A DNA stretch of 64,000 bases from Corticium candelabrum (taxonomy: Eukaryota > Porifera > Homoscleromorpha > Homosclerophorida > Plakinidae), in assembly GCF_963422355.1 (NCBI RefSeq), contig NC_085098.1, positions 2,265,132-2,329,131 on the forward strand, given 5' to 3'. Below are positions 36,801 to 64,000 of the stretch, in pieces (positions within the stretch are counted from its first letter, which is position 1; each line of letters opens with the position of its first letter). The position numbers and the translations under genes are program-made. The notes below the pieces were generated by a model. The model made no database searches. It was not told where the DNA came from and worked only from the letters and a program-made list of their open reading frames with translations.

Positions 36801-36831
36801 CTTGGGTCGAAAGAGTGGCAAGAAGAAGTAA
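26384..36831 (+). CDS. SEPT6: Septin, SEPT6/8/11 group (14 exons)
   Basis: Exons: 26384-26413, 26518-26632, 26718-26777, 26858-26911, 27085-27166, 27307-27447, 27506-27551, 27966-28037, 28099-28188, 28249-28345, 28412-28463, 35248-35497, 36563-36640, 36700-36831. Total 1299 nt, all phases consistent, 432 residues, close to the 427-434 of vertebrate SEPT6/11. [17 protein letters not shown] near the N-terminus is diagnostic of the SEPT6 group. The GTP-binding domain shows G1 GETGIGKS, G3 DTVG, G4 AKAD and the septin-unique element ([12 protein letters not shown], then YPWGTVEVEN). A Lys/Glu coiled coil ([20 protein letters not shown] onward) fills the C-terminus. Septins form hetero-oligomeric filaments at the cell cortex, and this group is the GTP-binding, poorly hydrolysing member. 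Exon 1 is the least certain (weak donor) and the exon 13 donor gtcaat is unusual. Gene symbol is by group, not proven orthology. Confidence 0.93.
27802..27866. repeat. (CA)n microsatellite
   Basis: Pure CA tract in septin intron 7, 100 bases before exon 8. Confidence 0.95.
28726..29151 (-). pseudogene. Retrotransposon endonuclease part
   Basis: Third frame segment. [20 protein letters not shown], then LLIDISCP about 12 residues later and [12 protein letters not shown], match the RPD-x(n)-D...K pattern of the restriction-enzyme-like endonuclease used by R2/R4 elements for target nicking. It ends [16 protein letters not shown] and a stop at 28726, the usual C-terminus of this group, leaving about 90 bases of 3' UTR before the ATT repeats. 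Confidence 0.85.
29120..30150 (-). pseudogene. Retrotransposon ORF, thumb and zinc-finger part
   Basis: Continues the element's protein in a second frame from near 30150 ([20 protein letters not shown]), through [15 protein letters not shown] and [20 protein letters not shown] typical of the RT thumb region, to the finger [18 protein letters not shown] (near 29240-29300). A second frameshift near 29130 ends it before the endonuclease. Confidence 0.8.
30088..32833 (-). pseudogene. Retrotransposon ORF, N-terminal and RT part
   Basis: The longest unbroken frame of the element, about 900 codons from a Met at 32833 ([14 protein letters not shown]). N-terminal landmarks are [18 protein letters not shown], a basic helical block common to proteins of this LINE group, and a long Ser-rich stretch. 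Reverse-transcriptase motifs run from [12 protein letters not shown] and [20 protein letters not shown] through [15 protein letters not shown] and [13 protein letters not shown] to [11 protein letters not shown], where the catalytic YMDD is intact (near 30307-30318). The frame then shifts near 30150 and runs to a stop at 30088 in wrong-frame sequence. Confidence 0.85.
32847..32879. repeat. (ATT)n at 5' side of retrotransposon
   Basis: About ten ATT units at the upstream junction of the element, with a few imperfect units inward. A matching, shorter tract is at 28619-28635. Confidence 0.9.
33078..33786. mobile_element. TIR element starting TACTGTATTTCC
   Basis: The left end TACTGTATTTCCGTGCATGC is mirrored by GGAAATACGGTA at 33775-33786. 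Similarity continues about 50 bases inward (GATTACCAG appears in both arms). The 709-base interior has a plus-strand fragment [17 protein letters not shown] (near 33404-33455) like a helix-turn-helix of a transposase, but no catalytic domain. The same terminal consensus TACCGTATTTC occurs at 55113. Superfamily uncertain (pogo/Tc1-like possible from TA ends). Confidence 0.6.
34482..35150. mobile_element. Putative hAT-like MITE
   Basis: The left CCGGGTTCTCGCTAG and right CTGTAGTGAGAACCCTGG are imperfect inverted repeats of about 16 bases resembling the CAGGGTTCTC ends of hAT MITEs. The sub-terminal right part (GCGTGGCGCAGCGCCATGC) is palindromic. No target duplication was seen and the interior is non-coding. 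Confidence 0.45.
35653..36430. mobile_element. hAT-like TIR element in septin intron 12
   Basis: Starts CAGGGCTCGAAAAATAGGTC and ends AATTTTCGAGCCCTG. The inverted similarity reaches inward through GTCGTCATTTGAC. TTTGTTT flanks both sides (7 bases), close to the 8-bp duplication of hAT elements. The 778-base interior encodes nothing recognisable. It includes a local triple of GGTATCCATTGG near 36190-36230. Confidence 0.75.
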
Positions 36832-37102
36832 AGTCTATTGTAGTTATCTAATGGGTGATGGCTTGCTGCCCGTACCCTCTGCCTGGTGAAAGTAAACTGG
36901 CTACTGTGAACTCTAGAATTGTAAGGATAGTCCGTTGCCAGGGTAAGGTTGCTTTAACTGGTATGTATTGAAAACAGCTTTGCAACATGATCTTACTGGA
37001 TGAACTCTCCTTGCAGAAAGGATATTTCCTTTCAGTGGGAATGGTCTGCCTTGTAAAGTCTTGTATCTTGGAATGAAGCAGTTTCTCCAGCCATACTGTT
37101 TA

Positions 37103-38090
37103 CAGTGTTCTCCCCAGAAATCTTAAAAGGCAGAGCGGGATACTCTGTGAAGTGGGCGTAACCAATGCCACGCCCACTTCACGCAATGCTAGTGGCTTCA
37201 TCAGTAACTGTGCCACTTTTTCTTTCAACAATGCAGGTGTTCTTATCTTCGACGTCGTTGCTCATGAAGAAAGACTCAATAGTTCTCTGTGACGCCAACA
37301 TGACACGTGCACTTCGCTGACATGTATACCTACTTGCACGTGAACACCAGCTGCGAAAGCGTGGTTAAGGGCTGCATGTACAAGTGTTGGTGTTCCACAC
37401 AATAATACTCCGTTTACACTGGCACGTTCGAACGGGCCGGACCGTGCCAGCTCGGTGGTACCCAGTCTAACTTGCCAGTGTAAACGCGACCGGGCCAAGT
37501 TGGGAGCGGCCGGAGTGGGCTGACTCAGCCCGTTCGATTTGAGTGAGCTGGCTCGGTGCAGTCCTGTCCCGTTGTGTAGTGTAAATACGAGTAGGTTAGA
37601 TGGCTCGGTTGAATATCGATAAAGCATGGACGAAAGTCTATCTGATTTCGTTGTGGGGAGACGAAGACGTCCAGAGTCAGCTCATCATATCACAAGCAGT
37701 AGCACTGCTTGTTTTCTAGCAATTCCAAAACATGACTCTTTTGCGCAATAGCTGCAGTCTCTTTGCTCCAGTTCACCTGCTCGGTTTTTTAAACAAGAGC
37801 ACACACATCTGGCCGGTTTGCAACCTCGCAGTGTATGTTACACGCATGCTGGCTCATTCAACAATTCACACCCTGCTGGAATACTGAATGGGCTGGCTGG
37901 TCCTTATTTGTCTTGTCAGTGTAAACGAGGTACTAGATGCAACCTGCTGTCTTAGCTAATTAAGTAATAAGCTTACTTCGAGATCCTCAAGTCTTGGCAT
38001 CTGGATGATCTACTTAACCTAAAAGCTTAATTGCTTAGAATAAGGGAGAGCAGCGGCCCGCTCTGCTAAAAGATCCTGGGGAGAACACTG
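37103..38090. mobile_element. hAT-like TIR element (outer)
   Basis: CAGTGTTCTCCCCAGAAATC at the left is mirrored by GATCCTGGGGAGAACACTG at the right, and AGAGCGGG/CCCGCTCT continue the pairing inward. No clear target duplication. The 988-base element contains a second inverted-repeat element, so its own interior is shorter, and it has no transposase. Confidence 0.75.
37406..37934. mobile_element. Nested TIR element (inner)
   Basis: TACTCCGTTTACACTGGCA at the left and TGTCAGTGTAAACGAGGTA at the right are inverted repeats within the outer element; TACT flanks each end. Interior repeats of GGGCC/GGCTGGC and GAACGGGCC suggest sub-terminal motifs. Non-coding, and younger than its host element by nesting. 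Confidence 0.7.
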
Positions 38091-38701
38091 TTAGCTAAAT
38101 AAGATACTTGAGGGTGGTGACTGCCTTTATCACTGTACAACTAACATTGATAGACAACTAACCTTGATATAATTATTGGATGCTTACTTATCTGTTTTGT
38201 ACTTCTATGTTTGTTTCTACATCATCATACAGTGCCCTTGATATGCAAAGAGTTATATGAGCTAAAACAATGAAGACATCTTGTATTGACATGATCAATC
38301 ACAAGGTCTATAGGAATGATGTCACGCCCACATGATGATTCAGCTCCTCATTGTATTGCTAAGATTGTTTAGCAGACACAATTAACATAATGGCCTCACT
38401 CTAGCACACATACCAATTTTACATGAAAACCTGGTTACTTTGGAGGGCAGCATGTCAACTAACCTGTGTTTGAAGATCAAGCTCTTGACATTGATGAACA
38501 ATTTCTAACCATCTTTCTTGAGAAGTTCTTAGCACACACAAGTTGGTAGGATACTCATATGGATAATGCTGCATGCCCATTAGATGCTCACTTACTGAGA
38601 ATCAGTACAAACAAGCTGATGCAAGTTGGGATGACAAGCAAGCTCCTACAAACCACGTACAATTGGTAGTAAGTGATAGTGAAGATTGTTAGATTAGCAC
38701 T

Positions 38702-57625
<18,924 letters not shown>

Positions 57626-58910
57626 ATCTGAAGCAATGACTAGTAAAGATACGGGATATTTGGATCACGTGACAGTACTTACTGCTTACTGCTAGTGTGT
57701 ACAAGAAAAGCCTAGGACACAGACTACCGAAAGCGTCACCAGTTGCAATTGCAAAGTGAGAAAAGACCGCATGCTAACGGAGAAGCGAAGAAGTGCAGCG
57801 GTTTGCGAGGGCCTAGGGAACAAACTTTTTGTGACGTCACAATTTTCAAAAAGAAAACGACAGCACAAAGCAAAAGTACAGGGCAATGGCCACCGAGAAG
57901 AGCACCAGTTGCTTTTCAAAAGTATATAGAGAAGGTCATGTGCTAAAGGAGGAGCGGAAAGGAAAAAAGGTTTGCAAGCAATTCACTATACTGGCCCGCA
58001 CACTCGTAAATCGACGTAAAATACGAAGGTACGTAAATCTTTCGTAATTTACGATCCTGGGTCGTATTTTACGTCTGAAGTGTAGCTTTGCGCATGCACT
58101 TTGCGACGTAAATTACGGAAGATCGTAAATTACGAAAGATTTACGTATCTTCGTATTTTACGTCTATTTACGTCCTGTTTAGATACATTGATTTACGCAG
58201 CATTGCTAGGTCATAATGACACGTGCACTGTGTGATTAGACTCCATCATCTTTATTAATTAATTAAGAATAATACCGCCGTTCAGTACATGCAAATGTGT
58301 GTAAGCCGTATACAGTACTACACAAGGCTAGAGACCAAAGGTTTGACGGAGCTGTCAATCTGTGTGAAATGAAGGTTCCGCCCATGGGAGGGTGTATGCA
58401 GTGTACAATTGCAGTTGATTGGCGTTGAGCTGTCACTAGACGCTTTGTGCCAAGAATGAATGGTTCGCTAGAACTGGTGAAAGGCAACAAAGACCGGTTG
58501 CAATACACGGTTGCAATACAAGGTTGCAATACACAGCTAGGCAATTAAGAATTTAACTATCTAATGATGTAGTGTATAATTGACAAAAATTGATTTAACT
58601 TAAGTTGACTACATCGTGCATTCTCTAGCTATAGGCTGAAATTCGATTAGCTGCCTATAGTATCGCAAGACCTTCTCTAGAGAAGACGTACAAAAAGGAT
58701 TCTAGGAGCTAAACTTTGATTCAAAAAGTAATGTCGACATGATAAGTTTATGGTGATGTAGTAGGCATAAATATGTTGACAGGCCTGTGGTCAAATTCTA
58801 CTGTAGAGTTGGTATTATGCAAGACATTCGGCAGCGCATAAAACACCATAAATGTAACACAGCGTAAGTGTTTATCGTTTTGCACTGTTGTATGCATTTT
58901 TTTAGATAAA

Positions 58911-59230
58911 TTTTGTCCCGTGTGCATCTAGACGTTCATGACGGCCTCGTCATCCTAGGAATTCCAGATCCGTATGTCGCACCACGTTACCAACGCAGTA
59001 CTCATCACAACATCCACCTCTTGATCATGAACAGGCAGTTGGTGATGAAGGTTTGGGAAACCTGCAGCTGTCGCCAATTGCAAGCTCGGAACTACGTATT
59101 TGTCGTGCACGTGACAATTGTAATTCATTATCACAATATTTAAATTCAATTTGTGGTAACAGGTGAAATAGATTTCCAAGCTGCAGGGCTAGCGACAGCT
59201 GCGGGTAGCGTACCCACTTTCAAGCAACAG
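58911..59230 (+). CDS. Unrecognised spliced-looking frame inside element
   Basis: Within the CGTAAAT element, a plus-strand frame reads LDVHDGLVILGIPDPYVAPR then LIMNRQLVMK up to a GT at about 59050. A later segment after an AG at 59161 reads GEIDFQAAGLATAAGSVPTF. The composition looks coding, and the two pieces could be exons of a transposon protein or of a captured host-gene fragment. I do not recognise it, exon boundaries are tentative, and it may be a relic. Confidence 0.25.
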
Positions 59231-59312
59231 GTGCATGCTTTTGAACAATCATGACAATGGGCTGCCCCATGGCGCTGGGACTTCCAGTTAAACGACAGGT
59301 ATTCTAAAATAG

Positions 59313-59342
59313 CTATATATATATATATATATATATATATAC
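59313..59342. repeat. (TA)n tract
   Basis: About 14 TA units inside the CGTAAAT element. Confidence 0.9.
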
Positions 59343-60286
59343 TCTGACTTACAATTAGACATCTTTTTTGATACAGGTTCTTTTTTGATTGAAATAATTC
59401 AAAATTAACGATGGGAAGACGATTCTACCTGGAATCAGAAGAAGGCAACTGCCATCAAGGGCACTAAATGTGTTAGCATTATCTACATGTGTACGTTCAT
59501 GACATTATCATTGATGTCTTCATTCAGCAGGAAAAATTATATGGAATCAAGAAAACTGTCGAATATTTAACTTGTGATTTTGTAATTTGTATTATAGCAT
59601 TTTGTAATTAACATTATTATTTTGATAATAAAGGAAATTTTTGCATATCGGTGTGGCAATTTGCACTCTCGCGTTACTGCATGCATATATACGAAACTCA
59701 GTCGTAAATGCTACGTAACTGCTACGTGTATGACCGTAATTGAAAAGTAATTAGGCCGTAATTAGACGTAAATTTTACGTAAATGCCCAGTATATAAACT
59801 GTTTTCACAACGTAAATTGACGTAAGTTAGAGTAAATCAAGTCGTAAACCCTACGTAAAACAATCGTAAATGACCCGTAATTGCTACGTAAATAACCATA
59901 ATTAGGTACAGGAACGTAAAGTGGCCATTTACGAATAAATACGTCTATTTACGAGTAGGATTGGCGTACTTTACAATTTCAATACGATGATCGTAAATTC
60001 GATTTACGTGCTATTTACGTCGATTTACGAGCGTGCGGGCTAATATGCATTCAAAAAAGTACAAAACAAAAATTCAAATGCTTTGGCTGCACCCATGGCA
60101 CCACTTTCCTTTATATATATATACTAGAATCCATGGCCCATATATATATATATAGAAGATGTAGTAGAAATTTCTGTTGATGTCACATACGCCAAGAGAG
60201 AGACAAGCATTTTGAATATACACAGCAACTGTTTCTCTATTCATATATATTAATAAATAATTAACACTTTGACATTGACATTTGCA

Positions 60287-61605
60287 TTAGAAACTAAATC
60301 CAGATGCTTGTTCTTCAGCTATAGCAGCTAATTCTTTCAAGAATTCATGATACACAACAATAGCAAACAGCCTGGATGTGGTGATTTTCTTTCGTGGCCT
60401 TGACCACTCTCTCTCACCATTTATGGATTGACTCTGGGGAACTTTCACATGCAAACTATCATTATTGAGTTCTCGAAAAATAAGTGTCTTCCTTGCTCTT
60501 GCAATCTTTACATCCAGTCCATCAGTGATTTCACTCAACTCATCAATTTGAGCTTTGATTTCTGTCAAGACTTGGATCAAATTTGGAACACGAGGTTTCA
60601 CCTTGAGATTTGGACTGAGCAGAAATGAAGTAAGCAGTGGCTGAGGAAAGAGAGACAACTGAGTAATAAGACCAGTAAGAAGAAGATTGACGTGATGTGG
60701 ATGAGACAGCATGTCGCTCACTTTATCAATAACTGTACACAGAAAGAGTGCAGTGCGTGGAAAACCATCTGTTGTTTCCATGACCGTATGGTCCCTTCTG
60801 TGATCCAGAGGCTTGTCATACACATGAGACCAAGAAAAGCATCCAGAAGCACACCTTCTCAACTTTGCACGGGCATCAACCACATACTTGTAATAACTCA
60901 CCTCTACTGGATTGAATGTGGGAACAACAGACATATTCACTGACTCTAACAATGATGTGTTTGTTGGTAGATTACATCTTTCAACACGTGGTGAGCCATG
61001 CAGAGTCGGAACAGGTGAAGACCGAAGACTTTCTGGTGGACTGCTTGCAGGAGTGAACACTTTCTCTTCTGACTGATTGTAGAGTTGCTCAGCTCGAACG
61101 CAGCAATCCGGGATAAGAGAAAGAAACTTCTCAGCAGCCTTCTTACTTGTATCCACCTCTCCAACACAATGTCGTTCACTTGGGACTATATGATCACAAG
61201 GCAACAAATAGCTAAACAAATTGTAAATTAGATAAAAATATAAACATATTTTCACATGCCATACTTGAATACTAGTTGCAACATAACCTCTTCACAGTGA
61301 AGATCAATTAAGGTTTGAAAAAGGGAAAGAGATACAGCACACAGCTGCTTGTTGCTGTCATATTTCAACTGCTTGATTATAGTGTCCATGACGACCTTAC
61401 CATTATATACTGACTTTGTGATAAATTGTACGAATTCTCTCAATAGCAGTGGCTCTGTTATTTGCTCAATAAATAAAGAGAAATATGCAGTGACTGAAAT
61501 TCGACCATAAGTATTTGGTTGATGAAAGGCAGGAGCCATCACTTGAACCAGAAACAGGTCATGCATCAGAGACAACACTGTCTGTGTCACACCTGGAATT
61601 GACAC
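60287..61605 (-). CDS. FHIP-family protein, last two exons (partial)
   Basis: Exons 61265-61605 and 60287-61211 join in phase (AA|C gives Asn) and give 421 residues to the stop. The first reads VSIPGVTQTVLSLMHDLFLV, then YFSLFIEQITEPLLLREFVQ and LCAVSLSLFQTLIDLHCEEV, joined to VFNYLLPCDH; this alpha-helical block is the signature of the FHIP (FAM160, RAI16-like) family. The long last exon has a Ser/Pro-rich linker and a C-terminal LLTGLITQLSLFPQPLLTSF, then EFLKELAAIAEEQA. FHIP proteins join FTS and Hook adaptors to link endosomes to dynein. The 5' exons were not found in 61606-64000 and may lie beyond the window. Subfamily (FHIP1 or FHIP2) is not decided. Confidence 0.85.
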
Positions 61606-62059
61606 CTGAAAGGTAAGTTGGTTATGAGCAGCCAGAACTATGAAACTACGTAAATGCATCTCATGCCACAAAAACAAACAGACACAGCGGCAAAGAGATG
61701 AATCTCCAAGCAGACATACATACATATGCATGACAACAATGGCATGTTCACTGAGAGCAATGATGACAAACAGGCATACATACTTACAAACATACATTTT
61801 TTCTCTTATGGAAGGTATCTCCTCCCATTAAGTAAATTAGATTACTGTAATACATATTTGCAACATACTTTATATATTAAAACTTCAACAGAAAAGCAGA
61901 CCAACTCTTAACTGTCAGCCTTGTCATCTTGATGTGAGAAACATATGGATCTAAATGCACATACAACTAGCACTTCATTGTATGGGTATATGTAAACTTC
62001 TGACATAAAAATGAAAATAACACTAAACAACAGAACTCTGCTATTGCTATTCTAAGCCT

Positions 62060-62290
62060 CCTTCCATCAGCTGATAAACATTCAAAACCTCTCGAAGTGT
62101 CTCCTACTTCCTCATATTTCTCAGTGAGTTGCTGTGTCTCATGTTGAATGAAATACTCAAAAACCTGTACTCTGTCTTCTGTGACACTCAGATCTTGACC
62201 AGCTTCTTTGCCACTCTGGCATGCATGTGTCTTGTTTGTTTTAGATTTCTCTCCTCTCTTTTGGCACCTCTCGCTGCATGAAAGATAGCG
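62060..62290 (-). pseudogene. Coding-like relic, family unknown
   Basis: On the minus strand a frame reads GKEAGQDLSVTEDRVQVFEY then FIQHETQQLTEKYEEV, with a hydrophilic helical look. It continues into broken frames to 62630 (WEKLYHLQVSSSKWNHEWIT). It could be an FHIP upstream exon, but does not resemble that family, or part of a decayed transposon. Confidence 0.2.
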
Positions 62291-62876
62291 CCTCCAGGTG
62301 TGGGGCTACCAGCCAAATTCTTCTTAGTGTGTTGTTTTGAGACACTCGTCAGTTCAATTCAATGTGGTGCAATCCCCAAACACAGTTCAGCGTGTCTGTT
62401 TGTTCTTTGCTCGCAGGACATACATTCTCTCATGCTAGTTTCCACCATGTCAATCTTTATTTTGTCAGTAATACTCCGTGGAAGATTTTCCAGAGTATGT
62501 CTCTGTCCCATGCTGTTATTAATTAAGTTTGGTGATACTTCCTTTACTGTTATCCATTCGTGATTCCATTTGCTACTGCTCACTTGGAGATGGTAAAGCT
62601 TTTCCCAATGTACATCAGTGAGTAAGTTCACTCGTTGGTCTTTCTATACCATTTTGTACTAAGCATAGATATAGTTGATGTGTTGTTATGTCTTGAAAAG
62701 TGGCGTGGTTCTTATGAATCATTCATCAAACACATTTTTTTGGTATATGTGCTGATCTGGACTTGAGTGCAATGCCCGTGCCGATGGTAACTTCTGCCAT
62801 TATGTAGGGATAATTTGATAGATGATGCGATCTAACTGAAACATCAAGGTCCTAGGATTCGGTTGGCAAGCGAACA

Positions 62877-62879
<3 letters not shown>

Positions 62880-62936
<57 letters not shown>
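62880..62936. repeat. (CT)n(CA)n compound microsatellite
   Basis: About ten CT units followed by CA units. Confidence 0.95.
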
Positions 62937-62937
<1 letters not shown>

Positions 62938-63769
62938 CCAGCCTGTGCCATGGACACACAATACAGGCCGTTTCCTGGCATTTCCTTAGTGGGAAGCAAG
63001 GGATTTCCCCACAGCAGTTTGCTCAAACATTCTTCATGTCATTGGCTGTTGGAAGTTCCTTTCTCCTTCAGCGTTTTTCTACCAGTGTATATTTGTCTAT
63101 ATATTTCTGGTAGTTACACTAGCACTCTGATAAACGGTTCCCAATTTTGCATACTGAAAACACATAGCTCCATTCTGTATATTCCAAAGCCTTTAATAAG
63201 CAAGATATCACATAACATTTTATCATTGATGAACTTTGTGGATCCAGTATTTTTTGAAGCAACTACATCAAATGGCTGTCATTTTCATGATGAAATGACA
63301 ATCCTTCTGAGTTGATCATATTGACACAGAGTGATTGTTTTGCCAGAGGTGCTAAATTTCTCTACAAATACTTCCAAATCACTTCTCCAAACTGTCTTCT
63401 GTGACTGTCAGCATTGTCAATATCTTGGTGAGATACCACATCTGGGCTAGTGCAAATTGTTTTACAACTACTGCTCTACATAAGAGTTGCCTTTGTGAAA
63501 ACCTGCTCAAGGTACGTACGTAGCTTGTACTTTGTCAAGCTGTAAAATTCCAATTTGTGTGAACCATTGCGAGATAGCACTCCATAAACTCCATAGTGAG
63601 TATCTTCACTGATTCGTTGTCCTTTGATGTCAAGTGGTGAATCTTGTCTGTTTCTCCATCCAAAATCCATAACCCGTTTGGTTTATTCCTATTGAGTTTC
63701 GAGCTACTTCAACCTTCTCTAACTCTTCATTTAGTGCTCTAAACTGTCATTTGTGGTAATGTAGACAGT

Positions 63770-64000
63770 AAGGGGTCATTCAAATTATCGACAATTTCAT
63801 GAGCGTAAAAAGCTCACGTTAGGAGGAGAGGGTCATGGCCTCTGTATGCTTTATAAATGTTGATTGGTAGCAAATGGCTTGTGCCAATTCTTCTGTTTTC
63901 CAATTTCATCATGCATTGTTCCCATGCTAGTATGTACGAGAATTGCAAACATGTTCGACCGCAGCAGCCTGTTCCAATTTTGTTCTAGAATAACAATGTT
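63770..64000. repeat. Dispersed repeat, copy 2 (cut by window end)
   Basis: Same-orientation copy of 47421-47660. Shares AATTATCGACAATTTCA and TGTTGATTGGTAG blocks. The window ends near the point where similarity in the first copy also fades, so full length is unknown. Confidence 0.8.

Larger units (their letters stand above)
36832..38701. other. Convergent intergenic gap septin/CLHC1
   Basis: Both flanking genes end toward this gap. It is mostly filled by the nested inverted-repeat elements at 37103-38090; the remaining 600 bases before 38702 show nothing recognisable. Confidence 0.6.
57994..60040. mobile_element. TIR element with CGTAAAT sub-terminal arrays
   Basis: GCCCGCACACTCGTAAATCG at the left is mirrored at the right, where the reverse complement reads GCCCGCACGCTCGTAAATCG, followed by ACGTAAA in both. 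Left sub-terminal DNA (58010-58190) and right sub-terminal DNA (59700-60030) are packed with the heptamer CGTAAAT and its complement ATTTACG in both orientations. Such arrays are typical of transposase-binding regions. The 2-kb element fills most of the gap between the CLHC1-like and FHIP genes, ending 370 bases from the CLHC1-like start codon. No known transposase domain is visible; superfamily unknown. Confidence 0.75.
61606..64000. other. FHIP intron or 5' flank
   Basis: Contains a decayed minus-strand coding-like stretch (62060-62290), a CT/CA microsatellite (62880-62936) and the second dispersed-repeat copy (63770-64000). The frame at 63476-63670 (GWRNRQDSPLDIKGQRISED) and neighbouring broken frames look like an old retroelement but match nothing I can name. 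Confidence 0.4.

Noticed and set aside
61606..61797. Upstream extension of the FHIP frame (MYVCKYVCLFVIIALSEHAI)
   Set aside because: It lies upstream of a good acceptor at 61606 and shows no FHIP similarity, so it is intron.

Overview
This is a eukaryotic, animal-type window. Genes are split by GT-AG introns, intergenic and intronic DNA is AT-rich, (CA)n/(TG)n microsatellites are abundant, and transposon relics of many classes are present. The recognisable genes are metazoan: a Grainyhead transcription factor, a septin of the SEPT6/8/11 group, NAA30, a CLHC1-like protein and an FHIP-family protein. Fairly compact introns and an R2/R4-type retrotransposon fit an invertebrate. A sponge or other early-branching animal is my guess, but the sequence alone does not settle it.

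Layout, left to right. 1-1214: a direct-repeat (LTR-like) region and the probable last exon of an unrecognised + strand gene. 2880-4120: a dead LINE reverse-transcriptase fragment next to a very large CA-rich satellite (4194-4710). 5176-20091: a complete 14-exon Grainyhead-like gene (+, 581 codons). Its introns hold a TTAA-flanked MITE, a pogo-type transposase relic and a THAP-encoding element with long inverted repeats. 20549-24312: a three-exon orphan type I membrane glycoprotein (+, 239 aa). 24645-25436: intronless NAA30 (+). 26384-36831: a complete 14-exon septin (+, 432 aa). Its 6.8-kb intron 11 carries an antisense R4/Dong-like non-LTR retrotransposon bounded by TAA repeats, and two further inverted-repeat elements. 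37103-38090: one inverted-repeat element nested in another. 38702-57625: a 22-exon CLHC1-like gene (-, 623 aa). Its introns hold a degraded Ty3/gypsy element, a hAT transposase relic, a tRNA-derived SINE and several MITEs. 57994-60040: an inverted-repeat element with dense arrays of a CGTAAAT motif, lying just upstream of the CLHC1-like start codon. 60287-61605: the last two exons of an FHIP-family gene (-), whose 5' part is not recognised here.

Exon models were built by hand from splice signals, reading-frame phase and remembered family conservation. All four complete spliced models (Grainyhead, membrane protein, septin, CLHC1-like) close in frame, which is strong internal support. The genes do not form an operon or pathway. 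Shared themes are membrane and cytoskeleton roles (septin, CLHC1, FHIP) and very heavy transposon colonisation of introns. No CRISPR, rRNA, functional tRNA or prokaryotic feature is seen.
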